Part shown: one piece after another, positions 8,930 through 17,204 of the stretch | Position numbering within the stretch: position 1 is the stretch's first letter | Layout of the letters: every line of letters begins with the position of its first letter | DNA from: Candidatus Alistipes equi | GTDB taxonomy: Bacteria; Bacteroidota; Bacteroidia; Bacteroidales; Rikenellaceae | Reading direction: 5' to 3' | NCBI GenBank assembly: GCA_018065435.1 | Contig: JAGHTK010000154.1 | Coordinates: 1 to 35,520, forward strand | DNA length: 35,520 nt | Notes under the pieces: generated by a model | Seen by the model: only the letters and a program-made list of their open reading frames with translations | Database searches by the model: none | What the model was told of the DNA's origin: nothing | Position numbers and translations under genes: made by a program

Positions 8930-10142
8930 TCTTCAAAAGTATTCTTTCTATATTTTGGGTAATAATTTCTGCGACATCTGCTTTTGATAGTATAGGGTAC
9001 GGTTTTTCACACTCGTCATCAATAATTGTAACGATGTTTGTGTCACTTTGAGGACCGGCACCTTCTTCTTTAGCGGAATTATAGACTATAAAATCAAGAT
9101 TCTTTTCCTGAAGTTTCTTTTTGGCATGTTCTATTCCGTTGTTGGTTTCTAGTGCAAATCCCACAAGAATTCTTTTGCCCTTTTCTTTGCCCAACTTCTT
9201 TGCTATGTCCTCAGTGCGTTTTAAGGGAATCTGTAAGTCATCATCAGTTTTCTTAATCTTCTGGTTGGAGACTTTGGAAGGCGTGTAGTCTGCAACGGCT
9301 GCACACATCACAGCTCCGTCGACTGATTTAAATTCATTGACACATGCCTTGTACATCTCTTGAGCGCTTGTAACATGCACAACACGACATCCTTTTGGAG
9401 CCTCGAGCGAAGTAGGTCCACTAATAAGCACTACTTCCGCACCTCTATTTACAAGGGACTTGGCTATGGCATAACCCATCTTCCCTGTTGAGGTGTTTGA
9501 TATGAAGCGTATAGGGTCAATCGCTTCGCGTGTAGGCCCTGCCGTTACTAAAAACCTACGTCCACTCAATATGGAATCGTTCTTTGTAAAGAGATCTTCA
9601 ATACTATTTACAATTGATTCAGGTTCTGCCATTCGACCCTTGCCTTCAAGACCGCTTGCAAGTTCTCCTTTTGGAGAATCCAGTATTATAACACCTCTTT
9701 TTGTAAGTGTCAAAATGTTCTCCCTGGTAGAGGGGTGAGAAAACATATCACAATCCATCGCTGGTGCAACTACCGTTTGGCACCTTGCAGAAAGATATGT
9801 TGTCAAAAGTAGATTGTCTGCAATTCCATGAGCCATCTTGGCAATTGTGTTTGCCGTGGCAGGCGCTATAAGTAGTAAATCCGCCCATTCTCCCAAAGAA
9901 ATATGCGAGTTCCATTCTCCGTTTTCTGGATTAAAGAATTCTACGAGAATTGGATTCTTTGAAAGCGTTGCCATCGTCAGTGGGGTAATGAAATGCTTGG
10001 CATTTGCGGTCATTACCACTCGGACTTCTGCTTGGGCATTGCGTAAAAGACGACAAAGTATAGCCGATTTATATGCAGCTATACTTCCCGTAATGCCTAA
10101 AATTATGTGCTTTCCTTTTAACACGGTGCTATTGTTCAACAT
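8922..10142 (-). CDS. coaBC: Bifunctional phosphopantothenoylcysteine decarboxylase/synthetase
   Basis: CoaBC makes 4'-phosphopantetheine for coenzyme A. The CoaB half joins cysteine to 4'-phosphopantothenate, and the CoaC half decarboxylates the product with FMN. The 406-residue protein has the CoaC flavoprotein at about 10-185 (GITGSIAAYKS, catalytic His80 in HISLGEWAD) and CoaB at about 195-400 (VTAGPTREAIDPIRFISN, TGKMGYAIA, CAAVADY). Two catalytic CoaC positions differ from E. coli Dfp: the Asn of PAMN is Asp130 (PAMDCDMF), and the Cys of the ACG motif is Ser163 (LASGLEGKGRM). I believe this is common in Bacteroidetes CoaBC, but could not check. It lies 14 nt after rpoZ. Confidence 0.95.
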   Translation of the reverse strand: MLNNSTVLKGKHIILGITGSIAAYKSAILCRLLRNAQAEVRVVMTANAKHFITPLTMATLSKNPILVEFFNPENGEWNSHISLGEWADLLLIAPATANTIAKMAHGIADNLLLTTYLSARCQTVVAPAMDCDMFSHPSTRENILTLTKRGVIILDSPKGELASGLEGKGRMAEPESIVNSIEDLFTKNDSILSGRRFLVTAGPTREAIDPIRFISNTSTGKMGYAIAKSLVNRGAEVVLISGPTSLEAPKGCRVVHVTSAQEMYKACVNEFKSVDGAVMCAAVADYTPSKVSNQKIKKTDDDLQIPLKRTEDIAKKLGKEKGKRILVGFALETNNGIEHAKKKLQEKNLDFIVYNSAKEEGAGPQSDTNIVTIIDDECEKPYPILSKADVAEIITQNIERILLKNA

Positions 10143-10156
10143 GACTGGAGAAACTC

Positions 10157-10471
10157 CTATTTCTCTTTCATGTTGTAGTAGATCTTATCGTCAAGAAACT
10201 CCTCAGTTGCAATGATTGATGGTTTTGGAAGACGCTCATAGTATTCTGAAATTTCAGTCTGCTCCTTATTGTCAAAGGTCTCCTCCATCGTGTCTGTCTG
10301 TGAAGCAAAGTCCGACAACTTTGATTTCAATTCCTGACGCAGTTCATCGGAAATTTGGTTCGCACGGCGTGCAATGATGTTGACGCTTTCGTAGATGTTT
10401 TGCGTCTCACGGTCAAAGTCAACAAGTTTTCTTGTAATCGTGTTGTTCGGAATGTTCTTTTTCAGTTCCAT
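10157..10471 (-). CDS. rpoZ: RNA polymerase omega subunit, Rpb6 family
   Basis: This small subunit supports assembly of RNA polymerase. The 104-residue product has the Rpb6/omega-like stretch NTITRKLVDFDRETQNIYES followed by VNIIARRANQISDELRQEL, in which the ARRANQI segment corresponds to the conserved ARRA(R/N)QI core of omega. The acidic C-terminal extension (residues 60-104) is typical of the Bacteroidetes form. Position supports the call, because in Bacteroidales this gene usually sits between bamD and coaBC, as here. It starts 8 nt after the bamD stop and ends 14 nt before coaBC, so it is surely in the same transcript. Confidence 0.88.
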   Translation of the reverse strand: MELKKNIPNNTITRKLVDFDRETQNIYESVNIIARRANQISDELRQELKSKLSDFASQTDTMEETFDNKEQTEISEYYERLPKPSIIATEEFLDDKIYYNMKEK

Positions 10472-10479
10472 TTTACACT

Positions 10480-11292
10480 TTATTTTTTCAGTTTATTTTT
10501 ATCGATGTGGTCTTTAGCCTCTTCTGCGTACTTGTCAACTTCCTTGCGGTATTCAGACTCAGGATACTCCGCAATGAAAGAATAGTATGCATCCAGAAGG
10601 TTCATATATCTGTCATATTGTTTGTCCGTGATGGAATTGTGGGCGAACTGATAGTGCGATGCTACTATATAATATAGTATTCGTTCACGATATATTGTAT
10701 CGCCATAATTCTTCAGTGCATTTTTGAATGCAACAATTGCAGATTTGTATTTATGTATCTTATAATATGTATATGCATTTATAAAATTACGTTCGTGCAG
10801 ACGCAACGTAAGTTCTTCGATGAGACTCTTGAAAGGCTTTACGCGACGAGAATCTGGAAATCTTTCTATAAATTCTGTGAAGGCAATTATAGCCTTGGCC
10901 GTTAGTGCTTGATCTCTTGTAGGACCAGGTGCAAGGAAGTACTGACACATGGCATACATTGCTTCTGCATCCTCAATGAAGATGCTACGACCGAACTTGT
11001 GACGGAATTCGTCAAAGCACATGCCGGCTTCGGCATAGTCACGATGCTTGTATTTACTTCTTGCCGAGAAGAATGCAATTGAATCTTCGCGCGCACTACC
11101 GATATAGTATCCTTGACATGCATCAAAGAGATTGGATGCCCTAGACCACTTTTCTGCCTTGTATTGTTTCAATGCAGTTTCATAGATAAGTTCAGGATTT
11201 CCGCTCTTGGCTATTTTGCTTATAGACGCACATGCAAACAACATCAAAGATGCTGTAAGCACAATAGCTGAAGAAACTATAAATCTTTTCAT
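10480..11292 (-). CDS. bamD: Outer-membrane assembly lipoprotein BamD
   Basis: BamD is the essential lipoprotein partner of BamA in inserting beta-barrel proteins into the outer membrane. The 270-residue product has a lipoprotein signal ending LFAC, with Cys21 as the lipid site. It continues with the typical start of mature BamD (a short segment then a YETALKQYKAEKW helix) and a run of TPR-like helices (about 40-255), for example ARSKYKHRDYAEAGMCFDEF and DQALTAKAIIAFTEFIERFP. It is the first gene of the bamD-rpoZ-coaBC-recN-importer run and has its own promoter in the 88-nt gap after the penicillin-binding protein gene. Length is normal for Bacteroidetes. Confidence 0.93.
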   Translation of the reverse strand: MKRFIVSSAIVLTASLMLFACASISKIAKSGNPELIYETALKQYKAEKWSRASNLFDACQGYYIGSAREDSIAFFSARSKYKHRDYAEAGMCFDEFRHKFGRSIFIEDAEAMYAMCQYFLAPGPTRDQALTAKAIIAFTEFIERFPDSRRVKPFKSLIEELTLRLHERNFINAYTYYKIHKYKSAIVAFKNALKNYGDTIYRERILYYIVASHYQFAHNSITDKQYDRYMNLLDAYYSFIAEYPESEYRKEVDKYAEEAKDHIDKNKLKK

Positions 11293-11312
11293 TTCAAAAA
11301 TGCATTGGTTGG

Positions 11313-11320
11313 CAAAATTA
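11313..11320 (-). promoter_or_regulatory. bamD promoter -7 box (TAATTTTG)
   Basis: The minus strand reads TAATTTTG, an exact TAnnTTTG match, 20 nt before the bamD ATG. A TTTG occurs 16 nt further upstream, slightly closer than the usual 19-21. The predicted leader is about 15 nt. Confidence 0.55.
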
Positions 11321-11380
11321 CAACTAAAATGTAAAACAAAAAAAATATTTTTTTTGCAAATGCAATACTATTAGCTACGA

Positions 11381-13765
11381 CTAAAAAAATTCGTCGTATG
11401 AAGCTTTATTTGCATCCTCTTCGGAAGGGCAGTCGTATGCAGTCCATCCATGAGGTGCGGTGAACGTGTCACTCTTGCTTATGTGCAGTGACGCATCGTT
11501 GTAAACCTTCGTAAGAAATTCTCCCACGATAGGCAAAGCCATTACAGAACCTTCTCCCCTTCGGCGCAAGTGTACGGCCTGATCCTCTGCTCCTACCCAT
11601 GCCCCTGCGACAAGTTTTGGCGTTACGCACGTAAACCATGCATCGCGATTGTCGTTTGAAGTACCGGTTTTACCTCCAATGTCCATCCCTTCAAAGCCAA
11701 ACTGATATATGAGTCGTCCTCCTGTACCTGATGTGATGACGCCTTTTAGCATCTGCAGCATTGTGTATGCTGTCTGTTTGGATATGGCTTCCGTAGAAGA
11801 GGATGAGAAAGTAGATAGGATATTACCATGTCGGTCTTCTATGTGAGTTACAAATAGAGGCGTGTTGTGTATTCCTTCGTTAGCAAATGTGGTATAAGCC
11901 GAAACTATTTCGAACGTGTTGGACTCAAACGTTCCAAGGCAAAGTGCGTAAACGGGATCTATGAAAGATATTATTCCCATATTGTGAATAAAATCAGCAA
12001 CAGCCTCTGGTCGTTTGGTTTGTTTCATAATCCATGCCGAATAGTTGTTGCGACTCATGGCTAGTCCCCATCTTAAAGGGTGTAGTACACCATCGTATTC
12101 AACTTTTCCGGATTCCTTCGGTGACCATGCAATGCCACTATCGGTTTCAATTGTTACAGGAAGATTAGGAACCATACTGCATGGAGTAACTCCAAGATGG
12201 TCTATGGCGAAGGTGTATATGAACGGCTTGACGGTTGAACCTATTTGACGTTTTCCCTGTTTTGCCATATCCCACTTAAAGAACGAAAAATCAGGGCCTC
12301 CGATATATGCCTTCACATAACCCGTCTTCGGATCCATCGCAACGAAACTAGCACGCATGATTTTTTTGTGATGGATGATAGAATCTCGCGGAGAAAGTAT
12401 GGTGTCCGCCTCGCCTTTGAAAGTGAATATTTTCATCGGAATCTTCTTTTTGAAAGTCTCGCGTATCTCTTTTGCGGAGATTCCGGCCTGTTTCATGGAA
12501 CGATATCTTTCACTTCCTTTTATTGCATGTTCTATGATCTCTTCTATTTCATCCTTGCTTTTGTCAATGAAAATCTGCTTGGTCTCCTTAATCTGCTTGT
12601 TCATAGCAGGTTGTATAACGGTTTCAAGCTGTTTGTGAAGTGCTTCCTCGGCATATTCTTGCATCGAAGAGTTGATTGTTGTATAGATCTTTAGTCCGTC
12701 ACGGTAGATGTCGTATTCGCTTCCATCAGCCTTCAAGTTCTTGTGACACCAGCCATATAAAGGATTAGTTTCATATTCTTTCAAGGCTTGTTCGTAATCC
12801 CACTCGTTGTAGAAGTTTCGTCTCTTTGGAGGTCTTGCATTCATCGTTGAACGCAACATCTCACGGAAATAGGTAGCTATACCATTATTGTGCGAAAGAG
12901 GGTGGTAGTTCAGCGTTATAGGCAAGGCGCATAGTGAATCGCACTCATTTTCGGTAATCGCGTCGGCTTTTTGCATACGCTGAAGGACAATATTTCGTCT
13001 TTTAATAGAATTGTCCGGGTTCCTTACAGGGGAATAGCGCGTAGGTGCGTTAACAACACCCACAAGAACAGCAGCCTCCTGTATATTGAGTTCCGAAGGC
13101 TTCTTACCAAAGAAAGTTTGTGCAGCCGATTGTATACCAAAGGCATTCGATCCGTACTCTACGGTATTGAGATACATTGCAATGATTTCCTCTTTGGTAT
13201 AGTTGTATTCAAGTTTTATGGCTGTTATCCACTCCTTGAATTTCGTGAGGACGAGTTTGACTTTACGCTCTAATGAATTTAAGCCTTCGCCCTTATCTCT
13301 TGGGAAGAGGTTTTTTGCCAATTGTTGCGTAATTGTACTTCCTCCTCCTGAGCGACTATTTCCAAACATAATTGTTTTGATGGCCACTCTGTATACGGAT
13401 GGAATATCAATGCCTGAGTGCGCATAAAAGCGGGCATCTTCTGTAGCAACAAGAGCAGCTGCAAGTGGAGGCAGAGTTCTTCCCTTAATCTGGAATAGCG
13501 CTGTACTATCTTTTGGAAAAAGATCGTCGTACTGAACGTAGGTCCTATTCTGAATAAAAAAACTTCCTATGACTGTGCCATCATCAGAATATACTTGGGT
13601 GGCAAGATTGCTTTTTGGATTTTCAAGCTCTTCGAATGATGGCAGGCGCCCAAAGCAGTTCAGTGCCGTAAGCATGAGTAAAAATAGTATCAGCACAAGT
13701 GGCATAAGACATATTATCCACATCCACTTAATAATTTTCTTCTTGTTTACGTGTTTGTTAGTCAT
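11381..13765 (-). CDS. Class A penicillin-binding protein (PBP1A-like)
   Basis: This bifunctional enzyme polymerises glycan strands and cross-links peptidoglycan in the periplasm. The 794-residue product has one N-terminal membrane helix (about 14-36). The GT51 glycosyltransferase domain shows the catalytic motif TEDARFYAHSGID (Glu110), GGGSTITQQLAKNLF and EEIIAMYLNTVEYGSNAFG. The transpeptidase domain follows, with the nucleophile in GSTVKPF (Ser near 508), SRNN, and KTGTSNDNRDAWF near 698. All catalytic motifs are present. It starts 10 nt after the stop of the large outer-membrane protein gene, so the two share a transcript. The bamD promoter lies downstream of its stop. Confidence 0.95.
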   Translation of the reverse strand: MTNKHVNKKKIIKWMWIICLMPLVLILFLLMLTALNCFGRLPSFEELENPKSNLATQVYSDDGTVIGSFFIQNRTYVQYDDLFPKDSTALFQIKGRTLPPLAAALVATEDARFYAHSGIDIPSVYRVAIKTIMFGNSRSGGGSTITQQLAKNLFPRDKGEGLNSLERKVKLVLTKFKEWITAIKLEYNYTKEEIIAMYLNTVEYGSNAFGIQSAAQTFFGKKPSELNIQEAAVLVGVVNAPTRYSPVRNPDNSIKRRNIVLQRMQKADAITENECDSLCALPITLNYHPLSHNNGIATYFREMLRSTMNARPPKRRNFYNEWDYEQALKEYETNPLYGWCHKNLKADGSEYDIYRDGLKIYTTINSSMQEYAEEALHKQLETVIQPAMNKQIKETKQIFIDKSKDEIEEIIEHAIKGSERYRSMKQAGISAKEIRETFKKKIPMKIFTFKGEADTILSPRDSIIHHKKIMRASFVAMDPKTGYVKAYIGGPDFSFFKWDMAKQGKRQIGSTVKPFIYTFAIDHLGVTPCSMVPNLPVTIETDSGIAWSPKESGKVEYDGVLHPLRWGLAMSRNNYSAWIMKQTKRPEAVADFIHNMGIISFIDPVYALCLGTFESNTFEIVSAYTTFANEGIHNTPLFVTHIEDRHGNILSTFSSSSTEAISKQTAYTMLQMLKGVITSGTGGRLIYQFGFEGMDIGGKTGTSNDNRDAWFTCVTPKLVAGAWVGAEDQAVHLRRRGEGSVMALPIVGEFLTKVYNDASLHISKSDTFTAPHGWTAYDCPSEEDANKASYDEFF

Positions 13766-13775
13766 AAAGGTTTAA

Positions 13776-16772
13776 TTAAAACGGCAATCCCACTCCGATG
13801 GACCAGTGAATTCCTTTTTTTGTTGTTGGCTTGTAAATGGATAAGGAGAAGGTAAATTCTCCTGAAGATGGAAGTCTAAGAGGACATACGTCGAAAATCA
13901 GATCTCCTCCATATGAGTAAATTCTATCTCGTTTAGTTTCAAAGCGGAAAGCTCCTACTTCTCCAGATACAACTCCATAAGGATTATCAAACGATGCCAT
14001 GTCAAATCCAAGTCTAAGGCGTATTCTTGAAAAGTATACAATACTTGGAATACCACCTTCAGGATACCAGATAGGTAGTTCGTATCGCAGTGAAGCGGCA
14101 AAATAGTTACGATTGCTAATTTCGTAACTAGCGTATCCTTTAGGAAGTAGCATCTTTGATTTGAATTCAAGTTCCGTTATGGCATGGCTTAGACGAAGAC
14201 CTCCAAGTCGATTCTGATATGCCAGAGCAACGGATGTTGAGTGTGAGTAGGCTAGACCCGGAAGGTAGGCTTTGCCGTAGAGCATAATCAAATCAGAGAA
14301 GTTCCTATCTGCTGGATTGATTGCGTAATGGCAGGCTAGTGTATGACCCCATCTTGGGTGAGCTTCCCGATGCCCTCTATAGTTTGATGAAGACCATTCA
14401 ACTGCGAAATCCATCATGTGAAGACCATTTCGGTATGACAGATTTCTAAGCATGTATGCACTATATCCGACTTTTCTCCATGCATCCATATCGGCTACAA
14501 GTCCGTTGTCGTAATCATATGACACATCGAAGTAAATAGTGCGCACGCGTCGTGTACTTTCAAATCTTAGGGGTAGAGAGATTGATATGCCTGTTCCAAA
14601 ATATTTCCCAATATCCTTTAATTCAGCCGAGGATGTCAGATAGTATTTTGTCATGTCGGGATCCTGTGCCGAGTAAGAATATGCATTGTATGCCTGTTGC
14701 AGACCTCCATATGTTACATAAGCAGAGATAGTAGGTCCCAAACCAGTGTATCTAAAAGCTCCGGTTATTATATGTCCGTCTTCGCTAGACCATGCATATT
14801 TTGCGTATGCAGAAAGATTCGACAGAAGGTTCTGGCTCATTATTGTTGCACCGATGTTGAATGCAGGGAAATTTTCACCAAAAAGGCTCATTGGATTGAA
14901 ACCTGCTGGTGCCCATGAGTGTATATTGAACATATGAGGAACCTTTCTAAAACGCTTGGACTTCTTTGCCAACAACGTGGAGTCGTTCTGTGTAAATCGT
15001 ACAGTGTCCAAATTTATGAGGTTGTTCCACCTTTCACGCGGAGGGTTTACCTTGTTGCGTGGTATCTTGCGGTATTCAATCTGCTCAATTTCTTGGCCTG
15101 CATCCTGTATTGAAGGAACATACCCAAGAGCGTTGTATGTGGTTACAAGAATTTTTCCGTCAGTCACAGGATATGGTGAGAATGAACCATATTTAGAATT
15201 GGTGAGACGTTTTTCTATCCCCGAGGCAATTTCTATAACATGTATTTCATCTTTACCTGAATCCGTAGAACCAAAGTAAAGTTTTCCCTCGGATGCTCTA
15301 AGAGATTTGATTGTAACAAATGATGGCTTTTTGATATTCTCTAGTCCGTTATTTGTAACTTTTTCAATTGACATTCCATCATCGGATGTAACAATCAAAT
15401 AGAGTTGATCGGACGTGTTATCATATGCCATATCGTGTACCTCAAGACCCGGCGCTAAAGTTGTTCTTCTTTCGCCATTAACGATTGTATATGTACCATT
15501 TGGTAAATATTCCACATAGGCAGGAATTTCTTTATCAGTGCATGTTGCGTAGATAGCATTGTGCACATTACGAATATGTCCAAGCTTGCCATTTTGCAAG
15601 TCGTACCAACATATAACAGAGTTGATTCTTTCTGCGAATAGCAGACTTTGGCGGTACTCAGTCCAGTATACTTTCTTTCCATTCGAGTCTATACGTGAAG
15701 AAAGGCGTCCGATAGCCGTGAGCTTTTTTTCTTTATCCATCTTCTGATTGGAAAGTATAAGATGATTTGTGTGATTCAAATCTTTCTTTATCCAGAGTAT
15801 GGAGTCGGCATTCAGAACCACTGGAGTGGAATAGGACGTATAGTTCTTCTGCGGTAGACTTATTATAGGTTTTGATGTATCCTCTTCGGAGTTGCTCTTT
15901 TGCCAGAACTCTTCCAGGTTGTTGAATGTCTCCCGCATTAGTTTTTTCATGGAAGTGCGGTAATATTTGCGGAAGGCTATCATACGCGGCATAATGGTGT
16001 AAGGATTTCTTACCGTGTAGCGCACGACCTTGTTCCATACGTTCTCTCCGTACTTGTTGTATGCATACGAACAAAATTGGTATCCAATATTGTAATGTGA
16101 CGGAACAAAATTCTTGTATGAGCCACAGAGCCATTTGTCGAAGTTCCTGTTTCTTTTCGTTATGTTACCCAACGCACGATACTCCATTGTAAACGAGGGT
16201 TGCAGTCCTCTTCCGTAGGTTGTCATTGCAGTTTCCGAAAGAACAGCATCTCCTTCAAGTGCCCACATCGGAAAAGCTATTATACCGCCAGTGAGTGCTT
16301 GCTCGCCAATGAACCAACTTGAAATGCGAGGAAAACCACGTGAGGTATTGCTGTATTGCGCGCTATGTCTGAATTCGTGGGCAACCAACTGCTTGAGCCA
16401 TGGCGTAGCGTATTCTGAGCCAAGCGGTGAACTGAGGATGTCCACTCTTCGTGGCATAAACATTACGATTCCGTTACTGGTGAAGTTTTCCGGATGTATT
16501 ATAAATGGCATTTTAATTTGTGGATGCCGATAGCCAAAACTTATATAGTCTTTTATAGCATCAGCATAATAAAATACCCGAGTTCCCTGAAATGAAGCAT
16601 GTTGTGGATAAACAACATGTATTTTACCTTGTTTTTGTTTTATGTGGTTCCATTTCAAACAAGGAGAGTCGCTTCCCCATGAATAATACTGTGCCACGAC
16701 TTGCTGCTGGACAAACAACATTGCCATTACAATCACTAGAGCACGAATGTATTTTTCGTTCAGTTTAAGCAT
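13776..16772 (-). CDS. Outer-membrane protein with HExxH metallopeptidase-like head
   Basis: This large exported protein belongs to a family I have seen only as hypothetical or TolB/WD40-like in Bacteroidales. The 998-residue product has a signal peptide (cleavage about VVA|QYY, residue 27). Residues 45-200 look like a gluzincin peptidase: VAHEFRHSAQ places His132, Glu133 and His136 in an HExxH site, and WALEGDAVLSE about 40 residues later supplies a plausible third zinc ligand, Glu173. Residues about 310-590 contain repeats like a TolB-type propeller (for example GKLYFGSTDSGKDEIHVIEI). The last roughly 370 residues are alternating aromatic/polar strands that end in GVGLPF, as in an outer-membrane beta-barrel with a terminal Phe. 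It lies 2 nt after the SUI1 gene and 10 nt before the PBP gene. Domain borders and peptidase activity are inferred. Confidence 0.75.
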   Translation of the reverse strand: MLKLNEKYIRALVIVMAMLFVQQQVVAQYYSWGSDSPCLKWNHIKQKQGKIHVVYPQHASFQGTRVFYYADAIKDYISFGYRHPQIKMPFIIHPENFTSNGIVMFMPRRVDILSSPLGSEYATPWLKQLVAHEFRHSAQYSNTSRGFPRISSWFIGEQALTGGIIAFPMWALEGDAVLSETAMTTYGRGLQPSFTMEYRALGNITKRNRNFDKWLCGSYKNFVPSHYNIGYQFCSYAYNKYGENVWNKVVRYTVRNPYTIMPRMIAFRKYYRTSMKKLMRETFNNLEEFWQKSNSEEDTSKPIISLPQKNYTSYSTPVVLNADSILWIKKDLNHTNHLILSNQKMDKEKKLTAIGRLSSRIDSNGKKVYWTEYRQSLLFAERINSVICWYDLQNGKLGHIRNVHNAIYATCTDKEIPAYVEYLPNGTYTIVNGERRTTLAPGLEVHDMAYDNTSDQLYLIVTSDDGMSIEKVTNNGLENIKKPSFVTIKSLRASEGKLYFGSTDSGKDEIHVIEIASGIEKRLTNSKYGSFSPYPVTDGKILVTTYNALGYVPSIQDAGQEIEQIEYRKIPRNKVNPPRERWNNLINLDTVRFTQNDSTLLAKKSKRFRKVPHMFNIHSWAPAGFNPMSLFGENFPAFNIGATIMSQNLLSNLSAYAKYAWSSEDGHIITGAFRYTGLGPTISAYVTYGGLQQAYNAYSYSAQDPDMTKYYLTSSAELKDIGKYFGTGISISLPLRFESTRRVRTIYFDVSYDYDNGLVADMDAWRKVGYSAYMLRNLSYRNGLHMMDFAVEWSSSNYRGHREAHPRWGHTLACHYAINPADRNFSDLIMLYGKAYLPGLAYSHSTSVALAYQNRLGGLRLSHAITELEFKSKMLLPKGYASYEISNRNYFAASLRYELPIWYPEGGIPSIVYFSRIRLRLGFDMASFDNPYGVVSGEVGAFRFETKRDRIYSYGGDLIFDVCPLRLPSSGEFTFSLSIYKPTTKKGIHWSIGVGLPF

Positions 16773-16774
16773 TT

Positions 16775-17110
16775 TTACAATCCTTTCGCTTGATAGCCAC
16801 TCTTTTGAAGTAATCCCAGAACAAGCTCACGTTTATCACCCTGAATAAGAATTTCTCCGTCCTTAACTGCCCCTCCAACGCCACAACCTTTTTTGAGCAT
16901 CTTGCACAAATCTTCCATTTCTGACGCTGGTCCTACATATCCACCGACGACGGTTACCTGTTTTCCGGCACGCATCTTCCTGTCTAGCCAAACACGCAGT
17001 TTCTGTTTCCCGGGCTCGATGTGTGGAGCTACGGGAGTTTCGGGCATCTCATATTTGAAATTTGGATTTGTGGAATAGACCACACCCAGTCTTTCTTTCC
17101 AGTCAGCCAT
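16775..17110 (-). CDS. yciH: SUI1/eIF1-family translation factor (YciH-like)
   Basis: This small protein belongs to the SUI1 family, whose bacterial members resemble eIF1 and can act on start-site fidelity in vitro; their cellular role is not settled. The 111-residue product has an N-terminal linker, then KLRVWLDRKMRAGKQVTVVGGY (the basic beta hairpin of the SUI1 fold), and ends with LKKGCGVGGAVKDGEILIQGD and an LLQKSGYQAK tail, all typical. I chose the ATG at 17110 (MADWKERLG). An upstream extension to 17263 would cross into the divergent DUF4435 gene and has no family similarity. It is the first gene of a three-gene unit with the outer-membrane protein and PBP1A genes. Confidence 0.92.
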   Translation of the reverse strand: MADWKERLGVVYSTNPNFKYEMPETPVAPHIEPGKQKLRVWLDRKMRAGKQVTVVGGYVGPASEMEDLCKMLKKGCGVGGAVKDGEILIQGDKRELVLGLLQKSGYQAKGL

Positions 17111-17175
17111 TTCGGATAATTGAATAATTTTTCGCAAGATAAGAAAAATGGCATAAAATTTTCGGGAAAGCTTTG

Positions 17176-17183
17176 TATATTTA
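17176..17183 (+). promoter_or_regulatory. Possible promoter -7 box for the DUF4435 gene
   Basis: TATATTTA lies 22 nt before the ATG at 17205 and matches TAnnTTTG except for the last base. No clear -33 TTTG stands at the right distance. It lies in the 94-nt divergent gap shared with the SUI1 gene. Confidence 0.3.
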
Positions 17184-17204
17184 CATTCATGAAGCGTAAA
17201 CAAC

